From positions 124,001 through 188,000 of the forward strand of contig NZ_PGCK01000005.1 in the NCBI RefSeq assembly GCF_021023085.1: DNA of 64,000 bases, written 5' to 3'. The position numbers and the translations under genes were made by a program. The notes under the pieces were generated by a model that did not search any database, was not told the origin of the DNA, and saw nothing but the letters and a program-made list of their open reading frames with translations. Each line of letters starts with the position of its first letter. The stretch's first letter is position 1. This DNA comes from Methanooceanicella nereidis. GTDB taxonomy: Archaea > Halobacteriota > Methanocellia > Methanocellales > Methanocellaceae. Positions 18,439 through 27,916 of this stretch are shown here, one piece after another.

Positions 18439-20502
18439 TTACAATGGCTGTACTGTGACCCAGTCAACGTACTGCGTGTTAATGCCGTTGCCGTAGCTCG
18501 ATCCTGGGTTCTTCATCACCCAGGTATTGAAGTACAGGTACATCGGGTCCTTCGGTAAGTTGCTGCGCGAAGTCCATATGAGCTTGTCGTCTATGAAGAA
18601 CTCTATACGGTCGCTGTACCAGTTATACCCGTACGTGTGATAGCCAGTGCTGGGATCGAACGGCAGCTTATACACGTAATAAGTTCTTACGTAGTCATAG
18701 TATGTACTGAACATCGCAGAGGTAGAACCATCGCTGTTCTTGAACATCTCTATGTCGATCTCGTTATGCTTCTTACCGTTGTTCGGCCACAGGTAACTGT
18801 AGAAGTTCTCATATGTGCCGGTGGTCTGGCTCAGCTTCATGCTGGCTTTGTACTTACCATAGAAGAACAGGTTCTTTGACCTTACCTCTCCGCCGGTCTT
18901 ATCAACTACGTTTGACCTTAACACGAGCTTTCCGTCGCTATACCAGACATTCTCGGGTATGAACTTGGTATATACGTAGCTTGAGTCCCATATTCCCGAC
19001 CTCTTTTCCCAGTAGCCATTATCGGATGTGAAGGCATCATTCAGGAGATAGTTCGGGTTCGGTGCCGGAGTCGGAGTTATGGTAGGAGTCGGCGTCGGAG
19101 TTACGGTAGGCCTCGGAGTAGCGGTCGGCGTAGCAGTCGGCGTAGCAGTCGGCGTCACGGTCGGCTTAGGAGTCGGGGTAGGGGTCGGGGTTACCGGAGT
19201 AGCCGTCGGAGTAGCCGTCGGAGCTGCAGAGCCTTCGACCTTAAGCGTATATGTTACAGTGTCACATACTCTGGCATCCGTTTTCGACTCGATCTTCACT
19301 GTGAACGTATATGTTCCGGAAGAGGCGGGTGTGATAACGACGTTACCGTATCTGCCCATTCCGGGAGATATAGTCTCGACTCCGTACATGGTAACCTTAC
19401 ACCAGTTTGAAGGCAGGCCTATGATATGAACGTTGTAAGAATCGGACTTCGTGCCCGTGTTCTTATAGTAGATTCCCTGCTCTATCCCTTCGCCCGGCTT
19501 AACGGTCACGCCCTCGACAGGACCGAAGTAGGTATTATACTTCGCCCATCTGCTGGTGGTATCGACAGAATACCCGTCGGGCACTGGAGTTACGGTCGGG
19601 GTAACGGTGGGCCTCGGCGTCACGGTCGGTATTACGGTCGGAGTAGCAGTCGGCGTCGCGGTAGGTGTCGCCGTAGGGACCACTGTAGGCTTCGGCGTCG
19701 CGGTCGGAGTTACCGTAGGATTCGGCGTAGCCGTTGGTGTCGGAGATGCCGATAATGGCTCTATCGATACCCAGTCGGCATACAGCTTACTTGTCTTTGT
19801 GAACCCTACCGGTGCATCTTTCTCTACCCAGTTGCTGAACAGGAGATGTCCCGACTGGGACGGTACGACTACTTTTGAGGTCCAGATCAGCTTACCGTCG
19901 ACATAGAACTCTACCCTGTCGCTGTACCAGTTAAAACCATACTCATGGTACTTAAGGCGCGGGTCGAATGGTAATTCGTACTTATAGAAATCCTGTTTTC
20001 CACCTGTGTTCGTCACAAAAGCTAAGTATGTCTTTTTACCGTCTTTTGTGAACTGAACGTCGATCTCGTCATATCCATTGGAGAGGCTCTTGTACGTGAA
20101 CAGGTTCAGGCGGGTGCCGGATTGCATATCGAGCTTCATGCTCGACCGGTATTTACCATATGAAAACTGCTCCTTAGTATAGTATTCTCCACCTGTATGG
20201 TCTTTGGTTGAAGACGATATGACAAGCTTACCATATGAGAAGTATACGTTCGAGGGTGAAAATTTAGTTCCCTGCGGTCCGTTGTAGGAGGACACGGTCC
20301 ATACATCATCCTTTTTGAACGAAAAGTCATCGTAAAGGATATAATTAGTCGCCAGAGTACCGGACGAGAGTTTTTCATTATTCAATAGATCATTTCCCGT
20401 CTTAGCATCTGCGATGTTATAACCACTTAATGATGCGACACTTAATGTGGATAAAAGGATCGCCAGTATTATTGTGGTTATCAGTAAAGTTTTTCCTTTT
20501 AT
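18439..20502 (-). CDS. Secreted two-domain GH16 protein with PT-rich linkers
   Basis: Residue numbers here count from the first standard start, TTG 20385 (648 residues). Layout: GH16-like domain 1 (about 15-210), Pro/Thr linker, a beta-sandwich domain with YYKNTGTKSDSYNVHI and PSNWC (NEW3/CARDB-like), second PT linker, GH16 domain 2 (about 445-648). Domain 2 has the intact NEIDIE motif; domain 1 reads EIDVQ (107-111), losing the acid/base Glu. Upstream of the TTG the frame stays open through a perfect signal peptide (KGKTLLITTIILAILL) preceded by GGAGGG, but the codon at the right spacing is ATA (20502), not ATG. I extend the gene to it because an exported enzyme makes sense. Confidence 0.85.
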   Translation of the reverse strand: MKGKTLLITTIILAILLSTLSVASLSGYNIADAKTGNDLLNNEKLSSGTLATNYILYDDFSFKKDDVWTVSSYNGPQGTKFSPSNVYFSYGKLVISSSTKDHTGGEYYTKEQFSYGKYRSSMKLDMQSGTRLNLFTYKSLSNGYDEIDVQFTKDGKKTYLAFVTNTGGKQDFYKYELPFDPRLKYHEYGFNWYSDRVEFYVDGKLIWTSKVVVPSQSGHLLFSNWVEKDAPVGFTKTSKLYADWVSIEPLSASPTPTATPNPTVTPTATPKPTVVPTATPTATPTATPTVIPTVTPRPTVTPTVTPVPDGYSVDTTSRWAKYNTYFGPVEGVTVKPGEGIEQGIYYKNTGTKSDSYNVHIIGLPSNWCKVTMYGVETISPGMGRYGNVVITPASSGTYTFTVKIESKTDARVCDTVTYTLKVEGSAAPTATPTATPVTPTPTPTPKPTVTPTATPTATPTATPRPTVTPTPTPTITPTPAPNPNYLLNDAFTSDNGYWEKRSGIWDSSYVYTKFIPENVWYSDGKLVLRSNVVDKTGGEVRSKNLFFYGKYKASMKLSQTTGTYENFYSYLWPNNGKKHNEIDIEMFKNSDGSTSAMFSTYYDYVRTYYVYKLPFDPSTGYHTYGYNWYSDRIEFFIDDKLIWTSRSNLPKDPMYLYFNTWVMKNPGSSYGNGINTQYVDWVTVQPL
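19070..19225. repeat. Degenerate 18/24-bp tandem repeats coding a Pro-Thr linker
   Basis: Repeated units of the form GGAGTCGGCGTAGCAGTC on the plus strand encode PTPTATP-type linker on the minus strand. Such runs commonly change in copy number by slippage. Confidence 0.75.
19578..19750. repeat. Second Pro-Thr linker repeat array
   Basis: Same type of unit as the array at 19.1 kb, in the linker after GH16 domain 1. Long false open frames on the plus strand here are a by-product of the repeat. Confidence 0.75.
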
Positions 20503-21055
20503 TTCTAATCCCTCCGAAATTTTAAGAGATTTTTTTGGTATATTTAACGGTTGTTAAAGTGATGAAAATAATAGTATATATACTTTATACTGAAAATGGA
20601 AATTATTTGGATTTTTTATAGACGAAATAAAAAATAATGTACAAATAAATAATATATTTGATTAATTATTTACCAGGGCGGTAGGAAATTTGGAGGGACA
20701 GAACCGGCATAGTATCGCCTGAGAAAAATCATCGCGGACCAGATCCTTACGGCGTCTAAATGAGCATATAATGATGTAAGTATCACTTTAGACCAAATTT
20801 AAATATTAAAAATAAGGCATTTTGCATTTTAGGGTAATTTCAGGCCATCAAGAACATTTTAATAAAAATTACAAAATAGTAGAATAAATTTTTTTTAACA
20901 TTAACAATATTTTTCGGCATTATTTTTTTAGTAAAAAGAATAATATCAGCCGCTTTTATTTTTATTAAAAATAATAAATAATACAACTATAATATTAGAA
21001 AATTTTATATATATAATTATTAAATTTTCAAATATAAAAATACGGACAGTGTACC
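20503..21055. other. AT-rich divergent intergenic region
   Basis: About 550 bases between two divergent genes. A TATA-like run TTTTATATATATAATTATT near 21003-21021 probably serves the rightward glycosyltransferase; AGTATATATACTTTATAC around 20572-20588 can serve the leftward glycanase. No gene or structured RNA was seen. Confidence 0.5.
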
Positions 21056-22156
21056 ATGAAAATATTACGCGTTGTCAGTGATATTTACCCATATGTCATC
21101 GGCGGTCTTCCGATACACGCCCACGAGCTATCAAGGCTGCAGGCAAAAATGGGCCACGACGTTACTGTTTTTACTGCGAACGAAGACAGCCTTTCACAAT
21201 ATGAATATAAAGATGGATATAGTATACGCAGATTCAGGTCAGCGCTAAAAGTTTGCGGCAACACACTAATGCCAAAATTACCTGTAGAGCTATACCGCCA
21301 TAAAGATGATTTCGATGTTATCCACGCCCATTCGCACCTGTTCTTATCCACGAATATGTGCGCCATGATAAAGACGTCGGGCTCATCGCCGCTGGTGATC
21401 ACGAACCATGGCCTGAGATCCCAGAGCGTTCCCGCATGGCTCAACGATATTTTTATACCTACTGTCGCAAAGTGGACGTTCAAGGCCGCTGACCGCATAA
21501 TATGCTATACAGAAAATGAAAAACTATCCCTCGTAAAACTCGGCATAGAACAGAACAAGATCTCGGTGATCCATAACGGCATAGATACTGAAATGTTCAT
21601 TCCGGGAAAAGAGAGGAAGGTAAATAACAGGATATTATGGATAGGCCGGTTCGTCCCGGGAAAGGGAGTGGAGTATTTGATCGAAGCTTTCGGCATGCTC
21701 ATAAAAAAATATCCTGAATTAAAACTTCTAATGATCGGCAAAGGTCCGTTAAAGGATGAAATGGAACGGAAAATAAAGGATATGGACCTGGCGAAAAACG
21801 TCACAATAAAAGAGTTCATACCCAATAAAGAGCTGCCAAAAGTCTATCAGACCAGCGACATTTTCGTTTTACCAAGCCTGGAAGAGGGGATCCCCAGGAC
21901 TATTCTGGAGGCAATGTCATGCGAACTCCCGATCGTATGCACGGACCTTCCGCAGCTTGTCGATATCGTCGAGGATTGCGGGATCCTGGTCCCTGTAAAA
22001 AGCTCAAAAGCTCTGGCAGAAAGCATAGATAGCATACTTTCCGACGGGGGAATGGCAAAAAGATTGGGTAAAAACGGAAGAGACAGGGTCTATCGACAGT
22101 ATTCGTGGGACGACACCGTAAGACGTACGATCGAGCTGTATAAGGAACTTACCTGA
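21056..22156 (+). CDS. Glycosyltransferase family 4
   Basis: A 366-residue GT-B enzyme. N-terminal acceptor-side GGLPIHAHELSRLQAKMGHDV and DVIHAHSHL; C-terminal donor-side RILWIGRFVPGKGVEYLIEA, LLMIGKGPL, and the E-x7-E motif in SLEEGIPRTILEAMSC, all in the order of GT4 enzymes. Donor and acceptor cannot be read from sequence. It is followed 25 bp later by another GT4 gene, so the two form an operon for a surface glycan. Confidence 0.95.
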   Translation: MKILRVVSDIYPYVIGGLPIHAHELSRLQAKMGHDVTVFTANEDSLSQYEYKDGYSIRRFRSALKVCGNTLMPKLPVELYRHKDDFDVIHAHSHLFLSTNMCAMIKTSGSSPLVITNHGLRSQSVPAWLNDIFIPTVAKWTFKAADRIICYTENEKLSLVKLGIEQNKISVIHNGIDTEMFIPGKERKVNNRILWIGRFVPGKGVEYLIEAFGMLIKKYPELKLLMIGKGPLKDEMERKIKDMDLAKNVTIKEFIPNKELPKVYQTSDIFVLPSLEEGIPRTILEAMSCELPIVCTDLPQLVDIVEDCGILVPVKSSKALAESIDSILSDGGMAKRLGKNGRDRVYRQYSWDDTVRRTIELYKELT

Positions 22157-22181
22157 GCTTTTTTTCAATGGACCGACCGAC

Positions 22182-23126
22182 ATGAAGATCAACGTCATAA
22201 CACCGGTAAATAAAGGAGGCCCGTTCAACTGGGGGAAAAGTCTCGCGGAGACGATAAACGGATCCTATGGCCATAATTACAGTGCCAGCCACATACATGA
22301 ATTTAAAAAGATCATGAAAATCCCGCTTTACCAGGATCACGACATAGTACACACCGCAGTTCCGCTGACATATAAGCTCTGGAGAAAGCCCGTAGTGTTA
22401 ACGATACACGGCGAGTTCCCCATCGAAAAGAACATATGGAGACACTTCTACCCCATCGCGATTAAGAAAGCGAACATTATCACCACGCCCAGCAATTTTC
22501 TGAAGGACAGGCTTGGCATAAACAACGCGATAGTGATACCCAACGCTGTTTTCCCCGGGCAGTTCAGGACCGCGGAACATGGTGAAAAAGAACAGGTATC
22601 GCTGGTCACCCTTACAAAGTTCAGTTTTAAGGATAAGGCCGAAGGTGTCCTTGACCTTATAAAGATCGTAGAAAATGTTCAGAGGCATACGGATATTAAA
22701 ATTAAATACACGGTCATCGGCGGGGGAAAATATCTGGACTATGTAAAGGATAAGATTACTGATGTCGATCTGGACCTATATTTCACCGGTTTTTTGAACG
22801 ATCCGAAAGAAGTCTTAAAAGAAAATGATATTTTCCTGTACTATTCAATACATGATAATTTCCCGATAGCGATCCTTGAAGCCATGGCTACAGGGCTGCC
22901 AGTCATAACCAACGATGTCGGTGCAGTCCGGGAAATGATAAGCAGCGGTAAAAACGGGTACGTCCCGGATTCCTCCGATGAGTACGAGAGATATTTAATT
23001 GATATGATATCTGACCATAGATCAAGGGCGAGGATAGGCCGCAATGCGAGAAACACGATCGAAAACAGGTTTAGCTGGCATAAGATAATAAAAGAATATA
23101 GAAAGATATATGACTCGCTTTCATAA
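22182..23126 (+). CDS. Glycosyltransferase family 4, short form
   Basis: A 314-residue GT-B glycosyltransferase with a shortened N-terminal domain (only about 150 residues before the donor half). Seen: KINVITPVNKGGPFNWGKSL, HTAVPLTYKLWRKPVVLTIHGEF, the VIPNAVFP hinge, FTGFLNDPKEVLKENDIFLYYS and the E-x7-E equivalent in PIAILEAMATGLPVITNDVG. It is the second gene of a two-gene unit with the GT4 upstream. Its end faces the epimerase gene 20 bp away. Confidence 0.93.
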   Translation: MKINVITPVNKGGPFNWGKSLAETINGSYGHNYSASHIHEFKKIMKIPLYQDHDIVHTAVPLTYKLWRKPVVLTIHGEFPIEKNIWRHFYPIAIKKANIITTPSNFLKDRLGINNAIVIPNAVFPGQFRTAEHGEKEQVSLVTLTKFSFKDKAEGVLDLIKIVENVQRHTDIKIKYTVIGGGKYLDYVKDKITDVDLDLYFTGFLNDPKEVLKENDIFLYYSIHDNFPIAILEAMATGLPVITNDVGAVREMISSGKNGYVPDSSDEYERYLIDMISDHRSRARIGRNARNTIENRFSWHKIIKEYRKIYDSLS

Positions 23127-23146
23127 GAGCGATAATTTAGGATACA

Positions 23147-24118
23147 TCACATTTTTGTAAGGATCACCGGACGCGGGATGGTCAATCCCGCAGGCCTGTT
23201 ATCGATGCTCCAGTCAATGTAGTTGACAAGTCCCCTGGAAATATCTATCCTGGGCCTCCATTTCAATAATATTACCGCCTTATTTACATCTGCGAGAGTG
23301 TTCTCGACATCACCTTTTTGTTTTTCTATTCTTTTTATGTTCGCGTCTTTTCCAAGGGCGTTCTCTATCTTTGAGATCAACTCTTTTACAGAGATATTAT
23401 TCCCGCCGCCTATGTTAAATACCTCCCCGGTAAGGTCGCTTTTTGCGGCCAGGATATTAGCGTTGACCACATCATCAACGTACGTGAAATCGCGCGTCTG
23501 GCTCCCGTCGCCATATAAGGTGATCTCGTCCCCCCTGCTTATTGCCCTTACGAATTTATTTATGGCCAGGTCCGGCCTTAGCCTGGGACCGTAGACCGTA
23601 AAGTATCTTAAAGAAATGGACGGAAGTCCGTAATTTTTCCAGTAAAGATAACAAAGGTTCTCTGCCGCTAGTTTTGTGACGCCGTATGGCGATACCGGCC
23701 TCAATATACTCTCTTCGTTCATGGGAAGCCTCACGTTCCCGTATACTGAGGACGATGAGGAATATACGAACTTTTTGATCGGGCTGTCCTTGTAGTACTC
23801 AAGTAATTTTTGCGTAGCTGCTATGTTATTTTTAATATATATCTCGAAACTGGCGCCCCATGAAGCCCTTACGCCGGCCTGGGCGGCAAGATGGAATACG
23901 TAGTCTACTTCGGGAAACGTATCCATATTTAAAATATCGTTCTCGATAAATAAGAACCGTTCATTTTTCCGTGCTTTAGCTATGTTTGATTCCTTTATAT
24001 GCCTGGGATAGTAATCTGTAAAACTATCAATACCGATGACCTTATGCCCATCGCTCAACAATCTGTCCACTACGTGGCTCCCGATAAAACCGGCACAACC
24101 GGTCACAAAGGCTCTCAT
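23147..24118 (-). CDS. NAD-dependent nucleotide-sugar epimerase (extended SDR)
   Basis: A 323-residue extended short-chain dehydrogenase. The NAD-binding GCAGFIGSH motif is at the N-terminus; YSSSSSVYG gives the catalytic Ser and the following PYGVTKLAAE gives Tyr-x3-Lys; LRYFTVYGPRLRPD and the late VFNIGGGNNISVKEL complete the family pattern. It resembles UDP-glucose and UDP-glucuronate 4-epimerases; DYYPRHIKESNI near residue 37 is reminiscent of the latter. It probably supplies sugars to the neighbouring glycosyltransferases. Confidence 0.93.
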   Translation of the reverse strand: MRAFVTGCAGFIGSHVVDRLLSDGHKVIGIDSFTDYYPRHIKESNIAKARKNERFLFIENDILNMDTFPEVDYVFHLAAQAGVRASWGASFEIYIKNNIAATQKLLEYYKDSPIKKFVYSSSSSVYGNVRLPMNEESILRPVSPYGVTKLAAENLCYLYWKNYGLPSISLRYFTVYGPRLRPDLAINKFVRAISRGDEITLYGDGSQTRDFTYVDDVVNANILAAKSDLTGEVFNIGGGNNISVKELISKIENALGKDANIKRIEKQKGDVENTLADVNKAVILLKWRPRIDISRGLVNYIDWSIDNRPAGLTIPRPVILTKM

Positions 24119-24390
24119 GTCTGTTACCCGCTCTTCGATAGATTGGTCAATAACAATTATATAAAAATATAAATATAAATAATTAAACCATTTTTAAAAT
24201 CAGGATAAAATAAACTTCTGTAATAATCCCGGTAAATCAAGAATAATCCAGCTTTTCTTAACTATGTTATTTTATCATAAAAATTAAAATATAAAAATAA
24301 CAAATATTATATATAAATAAAAATTTTATAGTATATTATAAAATAATAAAATTTAAATTCAGAGAGATACTCCGGAGATGGTTGTAACAG

Positions 24391-25425
24391 ATGCCAGTTA
24401 AGATCATGAACGAAAAAGAAACATGGGACAGTTTCATCGATGATAGCTCATATGGCTCATTATTCCACAAATGGGACTTTCTAAAGATAATCGAAAAATA
24501 CAGCGGTTTTGAGTTGATCCCGTATGGCTTTTATAAAGGCAATGAATTGATCTGTCTTTTCCCCATGTTCTATAAAGTTAAAAATGGAATAAAAATGTTA
24601 TTATCGCCGCCGCCCCAGGTACTGGTATATATCCCCCATCTTGGATTTGTCATGCACTCTTCTTTTAAAACTTTCAAACAAAAGAAGAAGGAGAGCTATT
24701 TAAACAGCGTCGTAAGCGAGTTCAACGAAGAGATATCAAAGATCTCCCCGAACCTTATATCGATCTATACTGTACCTGGTCTATATGACCTAAGACAGTT
24801 CATATGGACAGGCTACGATTTAAGGACCCAGTACTCATACACTATAGACCTGAATAACTCCCTTGATGACATATTTGATAATTTTGAAAAACCTTTAAAG
24901 AAAAAATTAAAACCGATGATCTCCAATAATTCGGACCTGACACTAAAACAGGTAAACGACGTCGATACGTTCGTAAATATTATGAGGGAGAGATTAGCTC
25001 CGTACGGCACAAATTTCTTTAGCACCCAGTCGCCGGATTATATTAAGGATATCTTATCCGCTTTCCCCGATAATGTCAGGCTGGCGTTCCTGTATGATAA
25101 GGACGAGATAGTGGCGATGAACGTCATATGCAAGTATAAGGGCAGGGTCACGTCCTGGATGGGTTCCCCACATATAAAAGACGGGAACTATAATGACTAT
25201 TTGCTGTGGCAAACAATAAAAGAAGCAAAGGAAGAAGGATGCACGATATACGAGAACTGGGGAGCGGACACTCAGAGACTATGCCTTTTCAAGTCAAAGT
25301 TCAATCCTTCGCTTGAACTGAGCTTTAATATCAATAAAAGGGATACTCGCGGTTTACTGGCCGGATGGGCATATGACAACGTTCTTAACAGGCCTCAAAT
25401 TAGGTCCCTGCTGTTAAGACATTAA
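24391..25425 (+). CDS. FemAB/GNAT-like acyltransferase
   Basis: A 344-residue protein with two GNAT-like halves as in FemAB proteins. Seen: SLFHKWDFLKIIEKYSGFEL at the N-terminus, the IDLNNSLDDIFDNFEKPLKKKLK basic helix typical of FemAB-like enzymes, and the second-half VRLAFLYDKDEIVAMNVICKYKGRVTSWMG and YENWGADTQRLCLFKSKF. Relatives occur in exopolysaccharide and surface-protein clusters. It is a second, distant member of the family already seen at 13.4 kb. A TATA-rich promoter lies at 24300-24350. Confidence 0.82.
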   Translation: MPVKIMNEKETWDSFIDDSSYGSLFHKWDFLKIIEKYSGFELIPYGFYKGNELICLFPMFYKVKNGIKMLLSPPPQVLVYIPHLGFVMHSSFKTFKQKKKESYLNSVVSEFNEEISKISPNLISIYTVPGLYDLRQFIWTGYDLRTQYSYTIDLNNSLDDIFDNFEKPLKKKLKPMISNNSDLTLKQVNDVDTFVNIMRERLAPYGTNFFSTQSPDYIKDILSAFPDNVRLAFLYDKDEIVAMNVICKYKGRVTSWMGSPHIKDGNYNDYLLWQTIKEAKEEGCTIYENWGADTQRLCLFKSKFNPSLELSFNINKRDTRGLLAGWAYDNVLNRPQIRSLLLRH

Positions 25426-25621
25426 GAAGAGTCTCTTTTTCTTTTTTGCCCTTCTGCTTTTTCGATGAGATGTTCTTACCCGGATCCGGACCTGAACTAC
25501 CGCCGTTTATAATAAGCTTAACCGGACCCTCATCCCGAAAACGAGTAAGAATTATTTTACCTGTAACAAAATAAGGTATGGCGTTTTTAGATCGAATGTG
25601 AAACCATCTTACACTAGGACA

Positions 25622-27835
25622 TCAATAATATATTTGTGCGCCCCCGTTTGAATATATCCTATCCCTGCCGTCGGTGATGCCGGCCAGGTCAATGTAAGCC
25701 TTCACTTCGGACCCATCGATCATTTTATAGACCACCATACGGTCGTTCATAACGTTGGCGGACCCGAGGTATAGATAGGACAGTTCATTCATGTCTCCCG
25801 GATCATCGGGGATCCAGAAAGACCTTTTTATATCCCATCCCATTAGCAATATCCGCCTATAATGATCGCCGTATATCGGAAATGCGGCAGAATCGCCGGT
25901 CATCCTGTCGAAGAACGTGACATTTCTTGCCCCCATCAGCCACTCTGCAGCCATGACATCCCTGCCGTCATATATGTAGCCGTCGATCGAAGTGTCAAGT
26001 GACAATGATATCGGCCCATCGTTTAACACTTCGAATATGACGCCGGTGTTGAATAATAAGTATATCGCCAAAAACAATGACAGTAACTTAAATGATCCGG
26101 ACAGTACCTTTGACACGCTCTTTCCTGTAAAGACCGCATAGGGTATCCTTAACAGGTTCATCCACCCTAAAACGAAGAACGGAGCTAAAAATATCAGCGA
26201 GATCTGGTAAAGCCTCGTCGTATTCAGTGCGCTGGAGAAATATGGAACACAGATGGCGGATATCAGTATGACGAGAAAAATGAGCGCAAAGACAAAATAC
26301 TCTTTTGTGAACCTTGTGATATTATTCTTGAAATTTACCGTTATCACGCCAAAAAAGATACAGAGCTGTGAAGCCAGGAAAAGGTAAAGATAGATCCTGT
26401 GCAGCGGGCTGATATTCCCGCCGGAAGTAGCCATAGACAGCCCCTCCGCGGATTCGGGGTTGAAAAATTCAGTGAGCAGCGATCCTGTGATCTTATCACC
26501 TACAAACACGATCGTCTCGAATGGATTGGACATGGAAGTATAAACATACCATAAGAAACAGAACATGACGAAAGCCAGGACTATCGTAAGAGGCATCGAA
26601 CGGTCAGGATCGATGCGCGGTATACCCTTGAACGGCAAATGTTTTAAAATGAATAATGTGGCCCATGCTATCACAAGAGAGCCTAAAAAGATGTACGTCA
26701 ATCCATAATGGGATAGCGCGAGCGAGAATGAGAACAGAATGAACATCGCGGACCATCCGACCCTGTCCATATCCCTGTTTATTATCAGAAGCACGATCAG
26801 TACAAGGAATAGCTCTGCGATCTCTTGCCTGGCCAGTGTTATCATTTCAGTGTAGAACACCACGAGCGATATGAAGAAAAATGCCGAAAAGAAAGCGAAC
26901 TTTTCATTCGACTGCTTTTTAAAGACCTGGTATAGCCCCAGCGGCACAAGCGAGAATAACAGGGGATATACGACCTTGAAGACCCATACGATGTCGACGT
27001 CCATCAATATTGAAAAAATGGGAGCCAGCATCACAACGCTTAACATGGAATTGATGACATGATAAAAATCGACGTTCCAGTATCCGCTGCTTATCACGTT
27101 ATCCGAAAGATATTTTTCCTGCTGGATGTCCCAGCCGACCACATATGGAGAAATAAGGGAGCTGTGAAGCAGCATCGTAACGGATATCATCAAAATTGCC
27201 AGAGGGAATAATTTTTTAGGGATGATCCGGTCGAACCCGACCATCAGGACTAACGATGCTATCAGTAAGATAAGTAATAAGATAAGCAAGTTGACATTGT
27301 AAAGATTCATCAGATATGTCCCGAAGACTGCCAATAGCGGAAGTGAAAATAATATCAGGGCAGGCGGGGAAATAAGATCTCTGAGTCCCATCCGCGGACT
27401 TTCCCCGACAGGTATCTCCACGGCATTCCTTTCCCGGATAACACATATTGTCATCAAGACGAACACTATGGCACTTATCGAGATCGCCAACGGCAGTAAT
27501 GATATGGGATCCTGTATGCTAAGCAGGGGTCCGAGCATATTTAGCATGAGCCCCGTGAACATCAGTACTGACAGGCTCAGCCCGACTGAATACAATAAAG
27601 ATTCCACACTCCCGATATTTCGAACGTTCAGAGACCTTAGAATCAGGGATCCGGGTATAAAGGCCAGGTATATGAGACATATGAGCGGCCTCAGGACGGG
27701 GAGGTCATATCCAAGCAACCCAATGCCAAGTACGCCTAAAAAAGCTGACTGAACAGCCAGGACCAGCCACAAATAATTTTGAGTTTTTAGATATTTCGCT
27801 TGAAATATATCAATAGCTTTCATTTCCACTCCCAA
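25622..27835 (-). CDS. Large polytopic membrane protein, DUF2206/GT-C-like
   Basis: A 737-residue protein with about 16 hydrophobic segments and a soluble C-terminal tail of about 130 residues. The N-terminal block LRPLICLIYLAFIPGSLILRSL followed by SVGLSLSVLMFTGLMLN is the archaeal DUF1616-like membrane module, and the middle resembles DUF2206 (PF09971) proteins, which are probable membrane glycosyltransferases of the GT-C type. The tail facing outside (YDGRDVMAAEWL, RIYSNGGAQIYY) is typical of that group. It is likely to transfer lipid-linked sugars outside the membrane (inference). It is followed 81 bp upstream by a GT2 gene on the same strand. Confidence 0.82.
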   Translation of the reverse strand: MGVEMKAIDIFQAKYLKTQNYLWLVLAVQSAFLGVLGIGLLGYDLPVLRPLICLIYLAFIPGSLILRSLNVRNIGSVESLLYSVGLSLSVLMFTGLMLNMLGPLLSIQDPISLLPLAISISAIVFVLMTICVIRERNAVEIPVGESPRMGLRDLISPPALILFSLPLLAVFGTYLMNLYNVNLLILLLILLIASLVLMVGFDRIIPKKLFPLAILMISVTMLLHSSLISPYVVGWDIQQEKYLSDNVISSGYWNVDFYHVINSMLSVVMLAPIFSILMDVDIVWVFKVVYPLLFSLVPLGLYQVFKKQSNEKFAFFSAFFFISLVVFYTEMITLARQEIAELFLVLIVLLIINRDMDRVGWSAMFILFSFSLALSHYGLTYIFLGSLVIAWATLFILKHLPFKGIPRIDPDRSMPLTIVLAFVMFCFLWYVYTSMSNPFETIVFVGDKITGSLLTEFFNPESAEGLSMATSGGNISPLHRIYLYLFLASQLCIFFGVITVNFKNNITRFTKEYFVFALIFLVILISAICVPYFSSALNTTRLYQISLIFLAPFFVLGWMNLLRIPYAVFTGKSVSKVLSGSFKLLSLFLAIYLLFNTGVIFEVLNDGPISLSLDTSIDGYIYDGRDVMAAEWLMGARNVTFFDRMTGDSAAFPIYGDHYRRILLMGWDIKRSFWIPDDPGDMNELSYLYLGSANVMNDRMVVYKMIDGSEVKAYIDLAGITDGRDRIYSNGGAQIYY

Positions 27836-27916
27836 ACGTCAATCATCTTATCATCCACCAATAGCGATCCCTCCCGATCTTAAACTTGTGATACCCGCTA
27901 TTTTCTATGAGCGCCA

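Noticed and set aside
19079-19906. Long Val/Gly-rich frames on the plus strand
   Set aside because: They are antisense readings of the Pro/Thr linker repeats in the GH16 gene; the composition is an artefact of the repeat.
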